A DNA stretch of 64,000 bases from JANQEU01 sp965228045 (GCA_965228045.1 OZ245789.1:4712001-4776000), one strand, 5' to 3'. Counted from the first letter of the stretch, positions 35,226 through 45,042 are shown. Notes: generated by a model not told the origin, from the letters alone. Numbers and translations: made by a program.

Positions 35226-35261
35226 TGGTAAATCGTGGAGGTTACCGTTAAAGCTCTCTAG

Positions 35262-37148
35262 TTACTTGGTGTCTAATACCTCGAACCGTGAAACTTTACT
35301 TTTGAATTCAGGAACTAATCCTTTCAACTTCCTAACCATCTCAAACTCATTTCTATCCTCAAGGGATTTTTTGATGGCTAATATCATTAAATTGACTTGC
35401 TCATAGTCATTATTTTGAACATCGGCAATCATGATCTTCGGATGATGAGTCTGTTTCGTGTTTTCCTTATCAGATAAAACTTCCTCATATAATTTTTCGC
35501 CGGGTCTCAAACCAGTGAATTCTATATCAATGTCTTTACCCAGAGTAAGTCCTGCCAGTTTTATCATTTTTCTAGCAAGATCCAGGATTCTGATTGATTC
35601 GCCCATATCAAATACGAATATCTCCCCTCCGTTACCCATTGATTCTGCTTCCAATACAAGTGCACAGGCCTCAGGTATTGTCATAAAGAATCTTGTGATA
35701 TCAGGATGAGTAACTGTAATTGGTCCTCCCTTTTTTATTTGTTTTCGGAAAAGCGGAATGACAGAACCATTAGAACCCAATACATTGCCAAACCTTGTAG
35801 TTATGAATTCCGTCCCCTCGTTAGCGAAATTCAAGGACTGAACATACATTTCAGCAGCCCTTTTGGTAGCCCCCATGATATTCGTTGGATTGACAGCTTT
35901 ATCGGTGGAAATCAGAACAAATTTTCTGGTTCCATATTTAACAGAAAGATCAGATAGAATCTTGGTACCTAGAACGTTTGTTTCTATAGCCTCAAATGGC
36001 ATACTTTCCATCAATGGTACGTGCTTGTATGCAGCAGCATGGAAAACTATTTCTGGTCTGTGTTTTTTGAAAATATACTCTACGGCTTTTGGATTGGTGA
36101 TATCACATACCACCAATTCAACATTGCTTAGTATTTTATACCTTTCAAGTAGGTCGTGATACAGGTCATGCAAAGCACTTTCAGCCTGATCTAGCAGTAC
36201 AATTTTAACTGGTCCACACTTGACCAATTGATTACTTAACTCGGATCCAATGGAACCCGCCGCTCCGGTAACCAGAATTACTTTACCGGAAAATTGATCA
36301 ACAGTATTTTTTGAGGCAACATTAATTGGGTCACGGCCCAGCAGGTCTTCAATGCGTATGTCCTTGATTTGGTTGACACTCAAATTACCACCCACCCACT
36401 GATCAACATTTGGTACTTCCCTTACCGCCACCGAATACTTCAGACACTCTTCAATGATCCATTTCCTTCTTTCATGCGGTAAGTGTTCAATTGCAATTAT
36501 TAGCTCATCCGTTTCATAAGTATCGAAAATCTCCTTCAGAGATTTTTCAGGCCTTAGAATGAGCCGCCCATGAATTCGTGTGTTGGAGAGTTTTGGATTG
36601 TCATCAACAAAAGCCTTTAAATTGTAACCTTTCTGGCGGTTATCAAGAAGTAGTTGCGCTGTGGTTCTTCCCGCCAATCCGGCGCCATAAATCAAAATAG
36701 ACTTTTGAGTGGTGAAAGATGAAATTCCATAATCGAATAACTCCTTCACCAGAAAGCGATAACCAACCAGAAATGAGGTAACCAAAAAAAATGAAATCAC
36801 CAAAATAGAATATGGATATATGAACTCCCCATTCTGGACATATGACAATCCATTAAAGGCAATCAAAAACCCATTTGCAGTAAAAACGGTTTTTATCACA
36901 TTAAATGCATCTTCCTTGTGGGTATACCTAATAATCCCCGTATGAGCACGGAAAATATGAATTGATACAAAATATGAAAAGATGAAATAGAAATAGCCCG
37001 GCCAGGTAACGTAGTTCAGTGACTGGTCGACTTCGAAGTTAAACCTTAGAAGAATTGCCAAAACGAAACCAATGGTTACTAAAGATAGATCCATGGTAAT
37101 ACGAATCCATCTTGGCAGAATGTTTATTTTCTTCAGAAGATATCTCAT
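35262..37148 (-). CDS. FlaA1/WbpM-type UDP-HexNAc 4,6-dehydratase, membrane-bound
   Basis: 628-residue nucleotide-sugar dehydratase that makes the 4-keto-6-deoxy form of UDP-GlcNAc. Four membrane segments lie in residues 1-130. A first Rossmann domain (about 140-270, 'ILIYGAGLAGRTTAQLL') and the catalytic SDR domain (about 290-600, 'VTGAAGSIGSELSNQL') follow. The active site reads 'STDKAVNP' and 'MGATKRAAEMY', with Met in place of the usual Tyr, as is normal for this branch. It is encoded immediately upstream of wza and downstream of the WbpV-WecA pair, matching the known WbpM-WbpV-WbpL route to QuiNAc or FucNAc. Confidence 0.93.
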   Translation of the reverse strand: MRYLLKKINILPRWIRITMDLSLVTIGFVLAILLRFNFEVDQSLNYVTWPGYFYFIFSYFVSIHIFRAHTGIIRYTHKEDAFNVIKTVFTANGFLIAFNGLSYVQNGEFIYPYSILVISFFLVTSFLVGYRFLVKELFDYGISSFTTQKSILIYGAGLAGRTTAQLLLDNRQKGYNLKAFVDDNPKLSNTRIHGRLILRPEKSLKEIFDTYETDELIIAIEHLPHERRKWIIEECLKYSVAVREVPNVDQWVGGNLSVNQIKDIRIEDLLGRDPINVASKNTVDQFSGKVILVTGAAGSIGSELSNQLVKCGPVKIVLLDQAESALHDLYHDLLERYKILSNVELVVCDITNPKAVEYIFKKHRPEIVFHAAAYKHVPLMESMPFEAIETNVLGTKILSDLSVKYGTRKFVLISTDKAVNPTNIMGATKRAAEMYVQSLNFANEGTEFITTRFGNVLGSNGSVIPLFRKQIKKGGPITVTHPDITRFFMTIPEACALVLEAESMGNGGEIFVFDMGESIRILDLARKMIKLAGLTLGKDIDIEFTGLRPGEKLYEEVLSDKENTKQTHHPKIMIADVQNNDYEQVNLMILAIKKSLEDRNEFEMVRKLKGLVPEFKSKVSRFEVLDTK

Positions 37149-37167
37149 CTGTCTAATTGAGATGTTG

Positions 37168-37200
37168 CAAACATACTATGGTTAAACCAATAAACGCCAA
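37168..37200 (-). promoter_or_regulatory. Promoter for the 4,6-dehydratase gene
   Basis: On the minus strand TTG (37200-37198) is followed after 22 bases by TATGTTTG (37175-37168), a full match to the phylum consensus. The -7 box ends 20 bases before the start codon, inside the 58-base gap. Confidence 0.55.
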
Positions 37201-37206
37201 TTAGTG

Positions 37207-38163
37207 TTAGTTATTTGGCTGTAGCGAATTAACCTTTCTTCTTATCAAAATGTATACCACAGCAAGCAAAAGAAGAATGGTAATGAAATATATCCTCCCA
37301 AGACTAGGAAAGTGAAACATGATAATTACCCAAATACTTGAAATGAAAAACTGCAAAGAGGCATAACTAATGCTGACTGATAGATGGGAGAATTTCATTT
37401 CATTAACAAGGAGTTGATAAATATGCATTCTGTGAGCTGAAAAAATATTTTGTCGCTCAAAAAGTCTTACAACTATGGTCAGGCCACTATCCATACCATA
37501 AATCGCAACCAGGACCATTATCGATATCCAATTTGTTTTTAGTGCAGCTATGATTATGATAAAAGCGAAAATCAAGCCGAGACTTATGCTCCCGACATCC
37601 CCCGAAAAGCATTTTGCCGTCTTACGCACGTTGTAAAACCCAAATACGGCCGAAGATATTGCTATAAAATGAAGTAATTCCAGATCAACAATGTCAAATT
37701 TCTGATTAAGGATGTAGATCGGAATTATAATGGAAACACTATACAGAACAGTCATCCCATTAATCCCATCCATAAAATTATAGGCATTAACAAATCCTAT
37801 TATCATAATAATCAGTGTTACAAACGTCCAAATAGGAAATTCAGCATTGACTTCAATTAACAGGAGTATTGCAGACAAAAGTTGAAAAATAAATCTTGTG
37901 ACATTGGGTAAACTCCATCTGTCATCAAGGAGGCTAATCAAACCCAGCAGACAAAATCCGAAATAGAAAAATGTATGATCCGCATCAAAAACTATCCAGT
38001 ATAAGATTACTGAAATGTAAAAGGCTATTCCTCCTCCTCTAATAACTTCCCCGCGATGTGAGGATCGCTCGTTGACTCTGTCAACTATGTCAAACTTAGA
38101 TGCAAACTGAAAGTAAACATTTAAAATTACAAAGAGTAAAATTATGAGTATTACGTAAATCAC
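37207..38163 (-). CDS. WecA/WbpL-like polyprenyl-phosphate HexNAc-1-phosphate transferase
   Basis: 318-residue membrane enzyme of the MraY/WecA family with about ten hydrophobic segments. Motifs: 'ERSSHRGEVIRGGGIAFY', 'LISLLDDRWSLPNVTRF', 'NAYNFMDGINGMT', 'CFSGDVGSISLG' and 'FSAHRMHIYQLL'. It is shorter than the paralogue at 17156-18250 and closer to WbpL, which transfers QuiNAc/FucNAc-1-phosphate. It starts with GTG in a GTGA overlap with the stop of the WbpV-like gene, so the two are coupled. It ends the operon that begins at 44.9 kb. Confidence 0.9.
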   Translation of the reverse strand: MIYVILIILLFVILNVYFQFASKFDIVDRVNERSSHRGEVIRGGGIAFYISVILYWIVFDADHTFFYFGFCLLGLISLLDDRWSLPNVTRFIFQLLSAILLLIEVNAEFPIWTFVTLIIMIIGFVNAYNFMDGINGMTVLYSVSIIIPIYILNQKFDIVDLELLHFIAISSAVFGFYNVRKTAKCFSGDVGSISLGLIFAFIIIIAALKTNWISIMVLVAIYGMDSGLTIVVRLFERQNIFSAHRMHIYQLLVNEMKFSHLSVSISYASLQFFISSIWVIIMFHFPSLGRIYFITILLLLAVVYILIRRKVNSLQPNN

Positions 38164-39029
38164 TTCAAATTCTTGTAGTAATCCACCATTTGCTTGATAC
38201 TTTCATCTATGGACAGTGGAGGCACAAATTCAAGCTCTCTGTAACTGGAGTTCGAATCGATTTCAAGTGAACCGAACAACCGTTGGTAAACTGAAGGTTT
38301 CAGGATTCTTAAAAATATTGAAAAGCCAGGCAACTTAAAGATTCTAACTGAATCAAAATGACTTCCAATTTTTCTTACAAATTCAGTCGTAGATATTGAA
38401 GGCTCTGACGGTAGTATTATTCCCCCATAATTCCTCTCCATTACTACCTTAACCAGTGCCACCAAATTGTCCAGCCCAATCATACTGCGCCTATTCCGAA
38501 TTCCTCCAAATGGAACCATTTTTACACGGTCTATGAATCTGATCAGATTGTAAATATTACCCTTAACACCCGGTCCAAAGACCACGGGAGGCCTAATGCA
38601 AGCAACTTTGAAATTCTCATCAGCCAAATCAAATAGGTCATTTTCCGCCTTCAGCTTACTTAACCCGTAGGCGTCATTGGGTTCGCAGACTGTGTCTAAA
38701 GTTAATGGCGAATTAGAAAAATCCAATCCGAATACTTTTATGGTACTCATAATAATAAAGTGACGTACCCCAGTTGATTTTGCTATTTTGGCAAATTCAA
38801 CTGTTTTATGATGATTTACCTCAAAGTACAATCGTTCATCGGTCTTTCCCATTCGATGCGCTATCCCGGCAAAATGAACAACCACATCAATATTATCAGG
38901 GTGAAATTTATTAATGTCGAGATCAGTAAAACTTAATGGTCGAATACTTAAATGTTTGTCATTAGAATACTTCTCTACAAATCTGGAACCAATAAATCCG
39001 GAAGACCCTGTCACTATGATGTTGATCAT
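38160..39029 (-). CDS. NAD-dependent epimerase/4-ketoreductase, WbpV-like
   Basis: 289-residue extended SDR. The nucleotide-binding motif is 'VTGSSGFIGSRF' (residues 6-17), the catalytic Tyr-Lys pair lies in 'DAYGLSKLKAE', and 'IRPPVVFGPGVKGN' follows. It resembles the WbpV/WbjF group that reduces the 4-keto sugar to UDP-QuiNAc or UDP-FucNAc. Its gene overlaps those of the WecA-like transferase and the upstream glycosyltransferase by four bases each. Confidence 0.88.
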   Translation of the reverse strand: MINIIVTGSSGFIGSRFVEKYSNDKHLSIRPLSFTDLDINKFHPDNIDVVVHFAGIAHRMGKTDERLYFEVNHHKTVEFAKIAKSTGVRHFIIMSTIKVFGLDFSNSPLTLDTVCEPNDAYGLSKLKAENDLFDLADENFKVACIRPPVVFGPGVKGNIYNLIRFIDRVKMVPFGGIRNRRSMIGLDNLVALVKVVMERNYGGIILPSEPSISTTEFVRKIGSHFDSVRIFKLPGFSIFLRILKPSVYQRLFGSLEIDSNSSYRELEFVPPLSIDESIKQMVDYYKNLK

Positions 39030-40186
39030 AAATAAGACAAAATTGAATCCGACATTTTATTCATTATCTGCGAACGAGAAAATTTGGAAATAAAATCAGA
39101 TCTATCCACTTTGTGAAAAGAATACCCATTGATCTTATTTACCATCATATTGACGTCCCCTGGAGAAAAAAGAATGTGACTTGACACATTTTGCTTAATA
39201 AACTCTGCCGCATAACCTGAAACACCGGCTATCATAGGAACATTGAAAGTTGCGTATTCGAAAATCTTGGATGGTAATACTTTTTCAAAGGCTGGATAAT
39301 CATTCAAATGTAGAAACAGAAAACCCGTATTTTTATAATATTCTATCAATTCTTTCCTATTCACAGGTTGAATAAGTTCAACATTCGGTACCGAATGCTT
39401 TTCCAATTGCTCTGTTAACTCTTTTAGCCTTCCTCCGTTTCCGATAATTCGGAAACGAAAATCAGGAAGCTTTGCTGCCGCCTTGGGTATGATTTTCTCA
39501 AGACCTTGTCCTTCTCCAATATTTCCGGCATACGTAATTACGTTATTTGTATTATCATTTTTTTCAATAATGTTAAGATTCAAGAACTCGTCATCTATGC
39601 CATTTGTGAAGAATGTGTATTTGGGTCTGTTATACTTATGGAAATACCTCTTAAATCCCTCCGAAACGAGATTTATATGATCTGCATTTCGAAAGGTGTA
39701 TGACTCAATCATTGTCAAAACGGGTATGAGAAAAGTCTTGATCATTTTTGACTTAAGAACATCTTTCATGGTATCAGTAAAAATATCCCGGATGTCAAGA
39801 TATAGTTTTGAATCTTTTCTTTGTGAAATGACCTTGCCCAGAAATGCTGTGAACAATCTTGAGGAAGAAGCGAAAACCAGGTCATATTGTTTTCCGCGTG
39901 TTATTTTCAATGTTTGAAAAAAGAAAACAAAAAAAGATTTTATCTGATCTATAAAACCAGACTTATGTTGTGGAATAAGAATACGATGGATTGTCATTCC
40001 ATCGATTTCTTCAAAGACTGGTGCCTCGGCCGTATAGTTTTGATATCGATTTGGAACCGTAGTTATTAATTCTATACTTGAATCTTTACCTAGTTTTGAT
40101 TTCAAGGATTCTGCCAATGGAGAATTTCGAAAAGATCCAGCACAAAGATCCGGTTTAAAATAAAAGGTCAGATAGAGGATTTTCAC
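39026..40186 (-). CDS. GT4-family glycosyltransferase (WbuB-like)
   Basis: 386 residues from the chosen GTG at 40186, which overlaps the wecB stop (GTGA). A longer reading from 40240 would add 18 residues lying wholly inside wecB and is unlikely, since the first beta strand 'KILYLTFYFKPD' begins directly after the GTG. The C-terminal domain has 'VITYAGNIGEGQGLEKI' and 'KIFEYATFNVPMIAG'. Proteins of this kind (WbuB) transfer FucNAc-type sugars in O-antigen loci; specificity here is not proved. Confidence 0.88.
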   Translation of the reverse strand: MKILYLTFYFKPDLCAGSFRNSPLAESLKSKLGKDSSIELITTVPNRYQNYTAEAPVFEEIDGMTIHRILIPQHKSGFIDQIKSFFVFFFQTLKITRGKQYDLVFASSSRLFTAFLGKVISQRKDSKLYLDIRDIFTDTMKDVLKSKMIKTFLIPVLTMIESYTFRNADHINLVSEGFKRYFHKYNRPKYTFFTNGIDDEFLNLNIIEKNDNTNNVITYAGNIGEGQGLEKIIPKAAAKLPDFRFRIIGNGGRLKELTEQLEKHSVPNVELIQPVNRKELIEYYKNTGFLFLHLNDYPAFEKVLPSKIFEYATFNVPMIAGVSGYAAEFIKQNVSSHILFSPGDVNMMVNKINGYSFHKVDRSDFISKFSRSQIMNKMSDSILSYL

Positions 40187-41277
40187 TTTGCCAGAGATAG
40201 CAGATGATCGACAATGCGCGGAGATGTCTTCCCATCCCACAATTCAGGAATCTGGCCTTTCTTCCAATTACCCGAAAATAACCTGTCCATAGCTGGTTTA
40301 ATATTCTTCGGGTCAATTCCCAGTAATTCATTAGTCCCTATTTCGCAGGTTTCTGGCCTCTCCGTGTTTTCTCTCAATGTAAGACATGGTATGCCCATTA
40401 CTGTCGTTTCTTCTGTAATTCCACCTGAATCGGTAATTACCGCCTTGGCGTTTTTGACTAAGTAATTGAATTCAAGATAGCCCAAGGGGTCAACTGCATG
40501 TAAATTAGTGTGATCGATTCCGATATTCTCAAATACTTTCAATGTTCTTGGATGAACCGGAAATACTATTGGAATCCCACGACTGTTGGTCACAATTTCA
40601 TCAATGATCGTCTTCAAATTATGTTGTTGGTCCACGTTAGCGGGACGATGCAAAGTCATGACGATGAAATTTCTCTTTCTCAGGCCAATGATATCCCAGA
40701 CTTCGGGTTGTTTAAATCCATCCCGATGTTTCATAAGTGTATCGATCATAGTATTACCTACAAATAGAATTCTACTGCCATCAATCCCCGCTTTTTTAAG
40801 GTTGCTATTTGCCACTTGGGTAGTAGTATAGAAATAGTCGGTAATACTATCGGTCACCATCCTGTTTATTTCCTCAGGCATGGACAAGTCATGAGATCTT
40901 ATCCCTGCTTCGACATGGGCTAGTTTTATATTCAACTTTTTTGCAGCGATACCGCATGCCATAGTTGACGTTACGTCTCCTACAACAAGAGTCAGATCGC
41001 ATGGCTTTTCTAATAATAGTTTTTCATAACCAGTCATGATTTTAGCTGTCTGTTCTGCTTGTGTCCCGGAACCTGCGCCAAGGTTAATATCGGGTTCGGG
41101 AATTCCCAGTTGCGTGAAGAAATCACCACTCATCTTTTTGTCATAGTGCTGACCTGTATGGACAAGGCGATACTTTAATCTGGTTTCACCTGAATTTGTT
41201 AGTCGATCAATTTCGGAAATGATTGGTGCGATTTTGATAAAATTAGGTCGTGCTCCAGCTATTATGTCAACTAGCAT
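40183..41277 (-). CDS. wecB: UDP-N-acetylglucosamine 2-epimerase (non-hydrolysing)
   Basis: 364-residue cytoplasmic epimerase that interconverts UDP-GlcNAc and UDP-ManNAc, or works on a related HexNAc at C2 (as FnlC does in FucNAc pathways). Motifs: 'GARPNFIKIAPII', 'VHTGQHYDKKMSGDFF', 'HVEAGIRSHDLSMPEE', 'MTLHRPANVDQ' and 'ITDSGGITEE'. Length is standard. It overlaps the lyase-like gene upstream by 11 bases. Confidence 0.93.
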   Translation of the reverse strand: MLVDIIAGARPNFIKIAPIISEIDRLTNSGETRLKYRLVHTGQHYDKKMSGDFFTQLGIPEPDINLGAGSGTQAEQTAKIMTGYEKLLLEKPCDLTLVVGDVTSTMACGIAAKKLNIKLAHVEAGIRSHDLSMPEEINRMVTDSITDYFYTTTQVANSNLKKAGIDGSRILFVGNTMIDTLMKHRDGFKQPEVWDIIGLRKRNFIVMTLHRPANVDQQHNLKTIIDEIVTNSRGIPIVFPVHPRTLKVFENIGIDHTNLHAVDPLGYLEFNYLVKNAKAVITDSGGITEETTVMGIPCLTLRENTERPETCEIGTNELLGIDPKNIKPAMDRLFSGNWKKGQIPELWDGKTSPRIVDHLLSLAK

Positions 41278-42835
41278 TTTCGATTATTATTTTGCTGATG
41301 GGTTTCAGAAATGCCACAAGTTTTGTGGATGGAATGGTTTTATTAAAACCAGCCGCAAAGTTATAAGATTTTAGCTCCATTGAAATGTAGCCTTCAAATT
41401 TCAGAATCAGGTCCCCTACTCGTAGATTTTTTCCTTCGTGAGAAACTGTACAGTCAGGGTGGAAATGAAGATTGGAATGTATTTCTATGTTTTTTAGATC
41501 ACCCGTAACTTCATCCTGAAAAATAATATTATCTCCCACGTGAACAGATCGACTTAGAGTAAGACCATATTTTCTATATCCATTATGAGATGCGGCCACA
41601 TGATTGGGCTCATCATGTAGAACTTTGACTTTAGCTCTTTGCCCAACTCTAAATCCCCCCCAGGTGTCACTTGAGTTTTCTCCATTAATTGATAGCGTAT
41701 TATGAAAAATCGTTGATCTCTCAAGGTCTCTGGTTTTATTCTTTTCGTAAGTGGAAATTCCAGGATCTACTATAACCGGATTTCCGTCGAACCAAAGTTC
41801 AAAACTAAAAGTATCTGCGTGCGCATGACCTGGCTGATAACTTGGTCCCACATGGCCAACATCGATTATCATTTCTAACCCTCTCGCTCTTAACTTTCTA
41901 TACCCTGATTCATTCAAAGGAATCAATTTCTTTTTAATGGATAAGTCAGATGCGTACTTGTCCAGAATTTTATTGGTTCCACAAATTCCTCTCGCACTAT
42001 CATTTAGCAGGGGAATAGTATTTGAAAAAGAGACTTGATCTAACCAACCTAACATCCTACTGGCATAGCTATCAAGATCGATTTGACGTGAGGGGTTCCA
42101 ATTGGAGGTTTTTGCAATCTGGGAGCAATCAAGAACGCGATACAACATAATTTGATGATACATCGGGCTTAATTCAAAATGCCCCCCGTCTTTTAAAATC
42201 TGTTCGCCCAATTGCTTCTTAAGAATACTTACTGCGCAATTGTATAATCTCGTATCCTGATAAAAGTGTCCGGCAAAGAATAAAGCAAAGGCATTTTCTA
42301 ATAAATGATTGCCCAGCAAATGATATTCCAGCCTACTTTTTAAATGATAACTCTGTTGATATAACGAATCTGTAATGTCCGGAGGAAATTCATCAACTCT
42401 GATCAGGAATTTAATCCAATTCATTATGCGAAGGGATGTCGGGTAGGGCTCCAGACCGTCCTTGATAACGGGCATTTTTTGAATGAAATCATTAATGAGA
42501 AAGAACCCCTGATCTGCCGAGAGATTTGGAGAATGGAGGAATTCAAAATAATTCAAATTATAGGTCCATAGCTTCCCGAAGGAGTCTTCATTCCAATTAA
42601 TACCAGATTCTGGGAATTCTTTTTGTTTATTGATAAAATCAAATCTGATATTGGTATCTATAAACTCTACTTTGGCTTGTATGTATAGGTAAAGTTGAAA
42701 CGGAAATGGAGTCGGTACATGAGCCAAATCAGGAACCTTATTCGATTTAACTAGCCTGTAGAGAACCTGATGATACAGCTGTACGGGTTTGAGAAATTTT
42801 AAGGTATGATAGTAGCGTAGAATTTTAGTCAACAT
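41267..42835 (-). CDS. Heparinase II/III-like protein of a polysaccharide biosynthesis operon
   Basis: 522-residue protein with an N-terminal alpha/alpha-toroid-like part (about 60-320) and a C-terminal beta-sheet heparinase II/III domain (about 340-510, 'GHAHADTFSFELWFDGNPVIVDPGISTYE', 'HNTLSINGENSSD'). Secreted lyases of this fold cut uronic-acid polysaccharides, but no signal peptide is seen here, so it may act in the cytoplasm. Such members are common inside O-antigen/capsule loci, next to the bi-domain dehydrogenase found here. Their role is not established. It overlaps its neighbours on both sides by 11 bases. Confidence 0.85.
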   Translation of the reverse strand: MLTKILRYYHTLKFLKPVQLYHQVLYRLVKSNKVPDLAHVPTPFPFQLYLYIQAKVEFIDTNIRFDFINKQKEFPESGINWNEDSFGKLWTYNLNYFEFLHSPNLSADQGFFLINDFIQKMPVIKDGLEPYPTSLRIMNWIKFLIRVDEFPPDITDSLYQQSYHLKSRLEYHLLGNHLLENAFALFFAGHFYQDTRLYNCAVSILKKQLGEQILKDGGHFELSPMYHQIMLYRVLDCSQIAKTSNWNPSRQIDLDSYASRMLGWLDQVSFSNTIPLLNDSARGICGTNKILDKYASDLSIKKKLIPLNESGYRKLRARGLEMIIDVGHVGPSYQPGHAHADTFSFELWFDGNPVIVDPGISTYEKNKTRDLERSTIFHNTLSINGENSSDTWGGFRVGQRAKVKVLHDEPNHVAASHNGYRKYGLTLSRSVHVGDNIIFQDEVTGDLKNIEIHSNLHFHPDCTVSHEGKNLRVGDLILKFEGYISMELKSYNFAAGFNKTIPSTKLVAFLKPISKIIIENAS

Positions 42836-44936
42836 CTATCCACTTACCAGATTTTAAGGACTCCAAAGCTAAAATACTGGTCCTACTAACATTTAGGATT
42901 TCATGCCATGGAATAATTGGTTGTCCACCTTCTTTTAGAGAGGCATTAAGTCTACTAAATTGGTTAAAATGACCTTTATCGAGACTGCTCTTGAAACTTC
43001 TGAATCCTTTAACACCATAGCCAGTGGTTTTTCTAAAGTTGTCGATTATTAATACCTTCCCTTGAGCAAAAACTTCAACTCTCTCTTTGGAATAACTCTT
43101 TGAGCCATTAGAGAAATAATTTAGCACCCCGTTCGAGCCGTTCTCGAATTTTAACAGGATTGACGCATTATCGGTGTTTTCTTTGGGGCTGGTGCCTAAT
43201 GCACTCATGCACACAGATTTAACCGTACTGCCTGAAAGAAAAACCATTAGGTCTATGTAATGGCATGCCTCTCCTAAAATTCTTCCTCCACCTACTGCTG
43301 GATCATGCACCCAGGAATCGACTGGTATAAATCCTGCATTCATCGTGCAATTCATATTGAGTATAGCGCCTTCTCCTATTAAGGATTTCACTTTCAAGGC
43401 GTGTGGAGAAAACCTCCGGTTAAAACCAACGGTTACAGACCTTTCAGATTCATGAACCGAAGAATCTATGGCATTTATCTCATCAAGCTTTAATGCGAGT
43501 GGCTTTTCAACGAATACGTGCTTACCAGCCTTTAGCGATTTAAGGATCATGGAGGCATGGAGATCATGACGAGTGGTTATCAGTGCCAAATCAACTTCCG
43601 AATCCTCCAAAGCATCCTGGTATCTACTACTGGCCAAAGGGATTTTAAATTTATTGGCAAGAGACTTAGCATTCAACCCTCCGGCACTTACTATGTATTT
43701 AACGTCTGCTCCAACCTTATTTAATACTGGTAATATCATAGTATTGGTAAAATTACCAGCTCCTATAACACCTATTCGACCATTTGTTGGCTTTAGGGAA
43801 GTTCTATGAACCGTTACCTGAGTAGAGTATTCTTCTTGTTCGGGATAATTTATAATAGACGCAATCGAGTCGGATTTCCCGATTTGTCCATAAATCTTAT
43901 GGTAGTTTTCCAGCTCTACCTGCTCGGTAATTAGGTCACTTACCCTCAATTGCCGGGTAGAAATGGCTTCCAATATGGCTTGAAAATTTCTACGTTCTGT
44001 CCACCTTACAAAAGGCAATGGATAATCAATCCCTTTTTGTTCATAGTCGTCATCATACCTACCAGGCCCATAACTACATGATACCTGGAATGTTAATTCC
44101 TTTTCGTAAAAATCAGCCCTGGAAATATTCAATCCTATCACTCCGACCAAGATAATTCTACCTCTTTTTCGGGACATTTGAGCTGCCTGAGATATGATGT
44201 CGTTACTTGGACTAGAAGCAGTAATAATTACCCCATCTGCACCAGTCTGGGTTGCTTCCATCACAAACTTAACCGGGTCTATTGACGAAACCTGAATCGC
44301 TTCGATTCCTAACTTCCTGGCCAATTGTATCTTCTTTTCATCAAAATCAGTTCCAATAACTCGACACCCGTTTGCCTTCAACAATTGTGCGGTTAGCAAA
44401 CCAATTAGACCTAACCCTATGACAACAATGGTCTCTCCAAATGTCGGACTAATAAGCCTTATGCCTTGTAATCCTATCGAACCAATGACAGTGAACGCTG
44501 CATCTTCATCACTTACATTATCAGGAACTTTAGCAACGAGATTTTTGGGGACACAAACATATTCCGCATGATGGCCATTTGAAATGACCCGATCTCCTAC
44601 CCTGATATCATTTACATCATTTCCGACTTCTTGCACTACACCTACATTACAGTACCCAAGTGGAAGTGGTTGGTTAAGCTTACTAAAAACAGTTTCTAAA
44701 GTGGGTTGCAATCCGTCTGTCCGAATCTTATCAAGAACCATCTTGACTTTGTCGGGTTGCTGGCGGGCTTTTTGAACTAAGTTGGCCTTTCCAAACTCCA
44801 CCAACATTTTCTCGGTTCCAAGTGATACCAGGCTTTTCCTGGTTTTAATCAATACGGTTCCCTCTTTTACAATTGGTGCCGGCACATCTTCAAGAATGGT
44901 CTCACCGGACTTTAGGTTTTGTATGATTTGTTTCAT
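42825..44936 (-). CDS. Bi-domain oxidoreductase: zinc-alcohol dehydrogenase fused to Gfo/Idh/MocA
   Basis: 703-residue natural fusion. Residues 1-370 are a medium-chain alcohol dehydrogenase ('LGYCNVGVVQEVGNDVNDIRVGDRV', cofactor site 'VVIGLGLIGLLTAQLL'). Residues about 385-690 are a Gfo/Idh/MocA dehydrogenase ('IGVIGAGNFTNTMILPVL', 'KHVFVEKPLAL', 'GGGRILGEACHYIDLM'). Both should oxidise or reduce sugars using NAD(P). The classical zinc ligands are largely missing in the first half. Being first in the operon with the lyase-like and wecB genes, it probably makes or alters a sugar nucleotide. Two separate ancestral enzymes in one chain suggests channelling. Confidence 0.88.
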   Translation of the reverse strand: MKQIIQNLKSGETILEDVPAPIVKEGTVLIKTRKSLVSLGTEKMLVEFGKANLVQKARQQPDKVKMVLDKIRTDGLQPTLETVFSKLNQPLPLGYCNVGVVQEVGNDVNDIRVGDRVISNGHHAEYVCVPKNLVAKVPDNVSDEDAAFTVIGSIGLQGIRLISPTFGETIVVIGLGLIGLLTAQLLKANGCRVIGTDFDEKKIQLARKLGIEAIQVSSIDPVKFVMEATQTGADGVIITASSPSNDIISQAAQMSRKRGRIILVGVIGLNISRADFYEKELTFQVSCSYGPGRYDDDYEQKGIDYPLPFVRWTERRNFQAILEAISTRQLRVSDLITEQVELENYHKIYGQIGKSDSIASIINYPEQEEYSTQVTVHRTSLKPTNGRIGVIGAGNFTNTMILPVLNKVGADVKYIVSAGGLNAKSLANKFKIPLASSRYQDALEDSEVDLALITTRHDLHASMILKSLKAGKHVFVEKPLALKLDEINAIDSSVHESERSVTVGFNRRFSPHALKVKSLIGEGAILNMNCTMNAGFIPVDSWVHDPAVGGGRILGEACHYIDLMVFLSGSTVKSVCMSALGTSPKENTDNASILLKFENGSNGVLNYFSNGSKSYSKERVEVFAQGKVLIIDNFRKTTGYGVKGFRSFKSSLDKGHFNQFSRLNASLKEGGQPIIPWHEILNVSRTSILALESLKSGKWIDVD

Positions 44937-45042
44937 TCAATCCGTATAAAAAATTAAGTCTTCAAGATATACTCTGAGCTCATTAAAGATATGGCCAACT
45001 TATCCTGGTTATTTTGATCAGCACTTCTACCAAATTTTGTCG

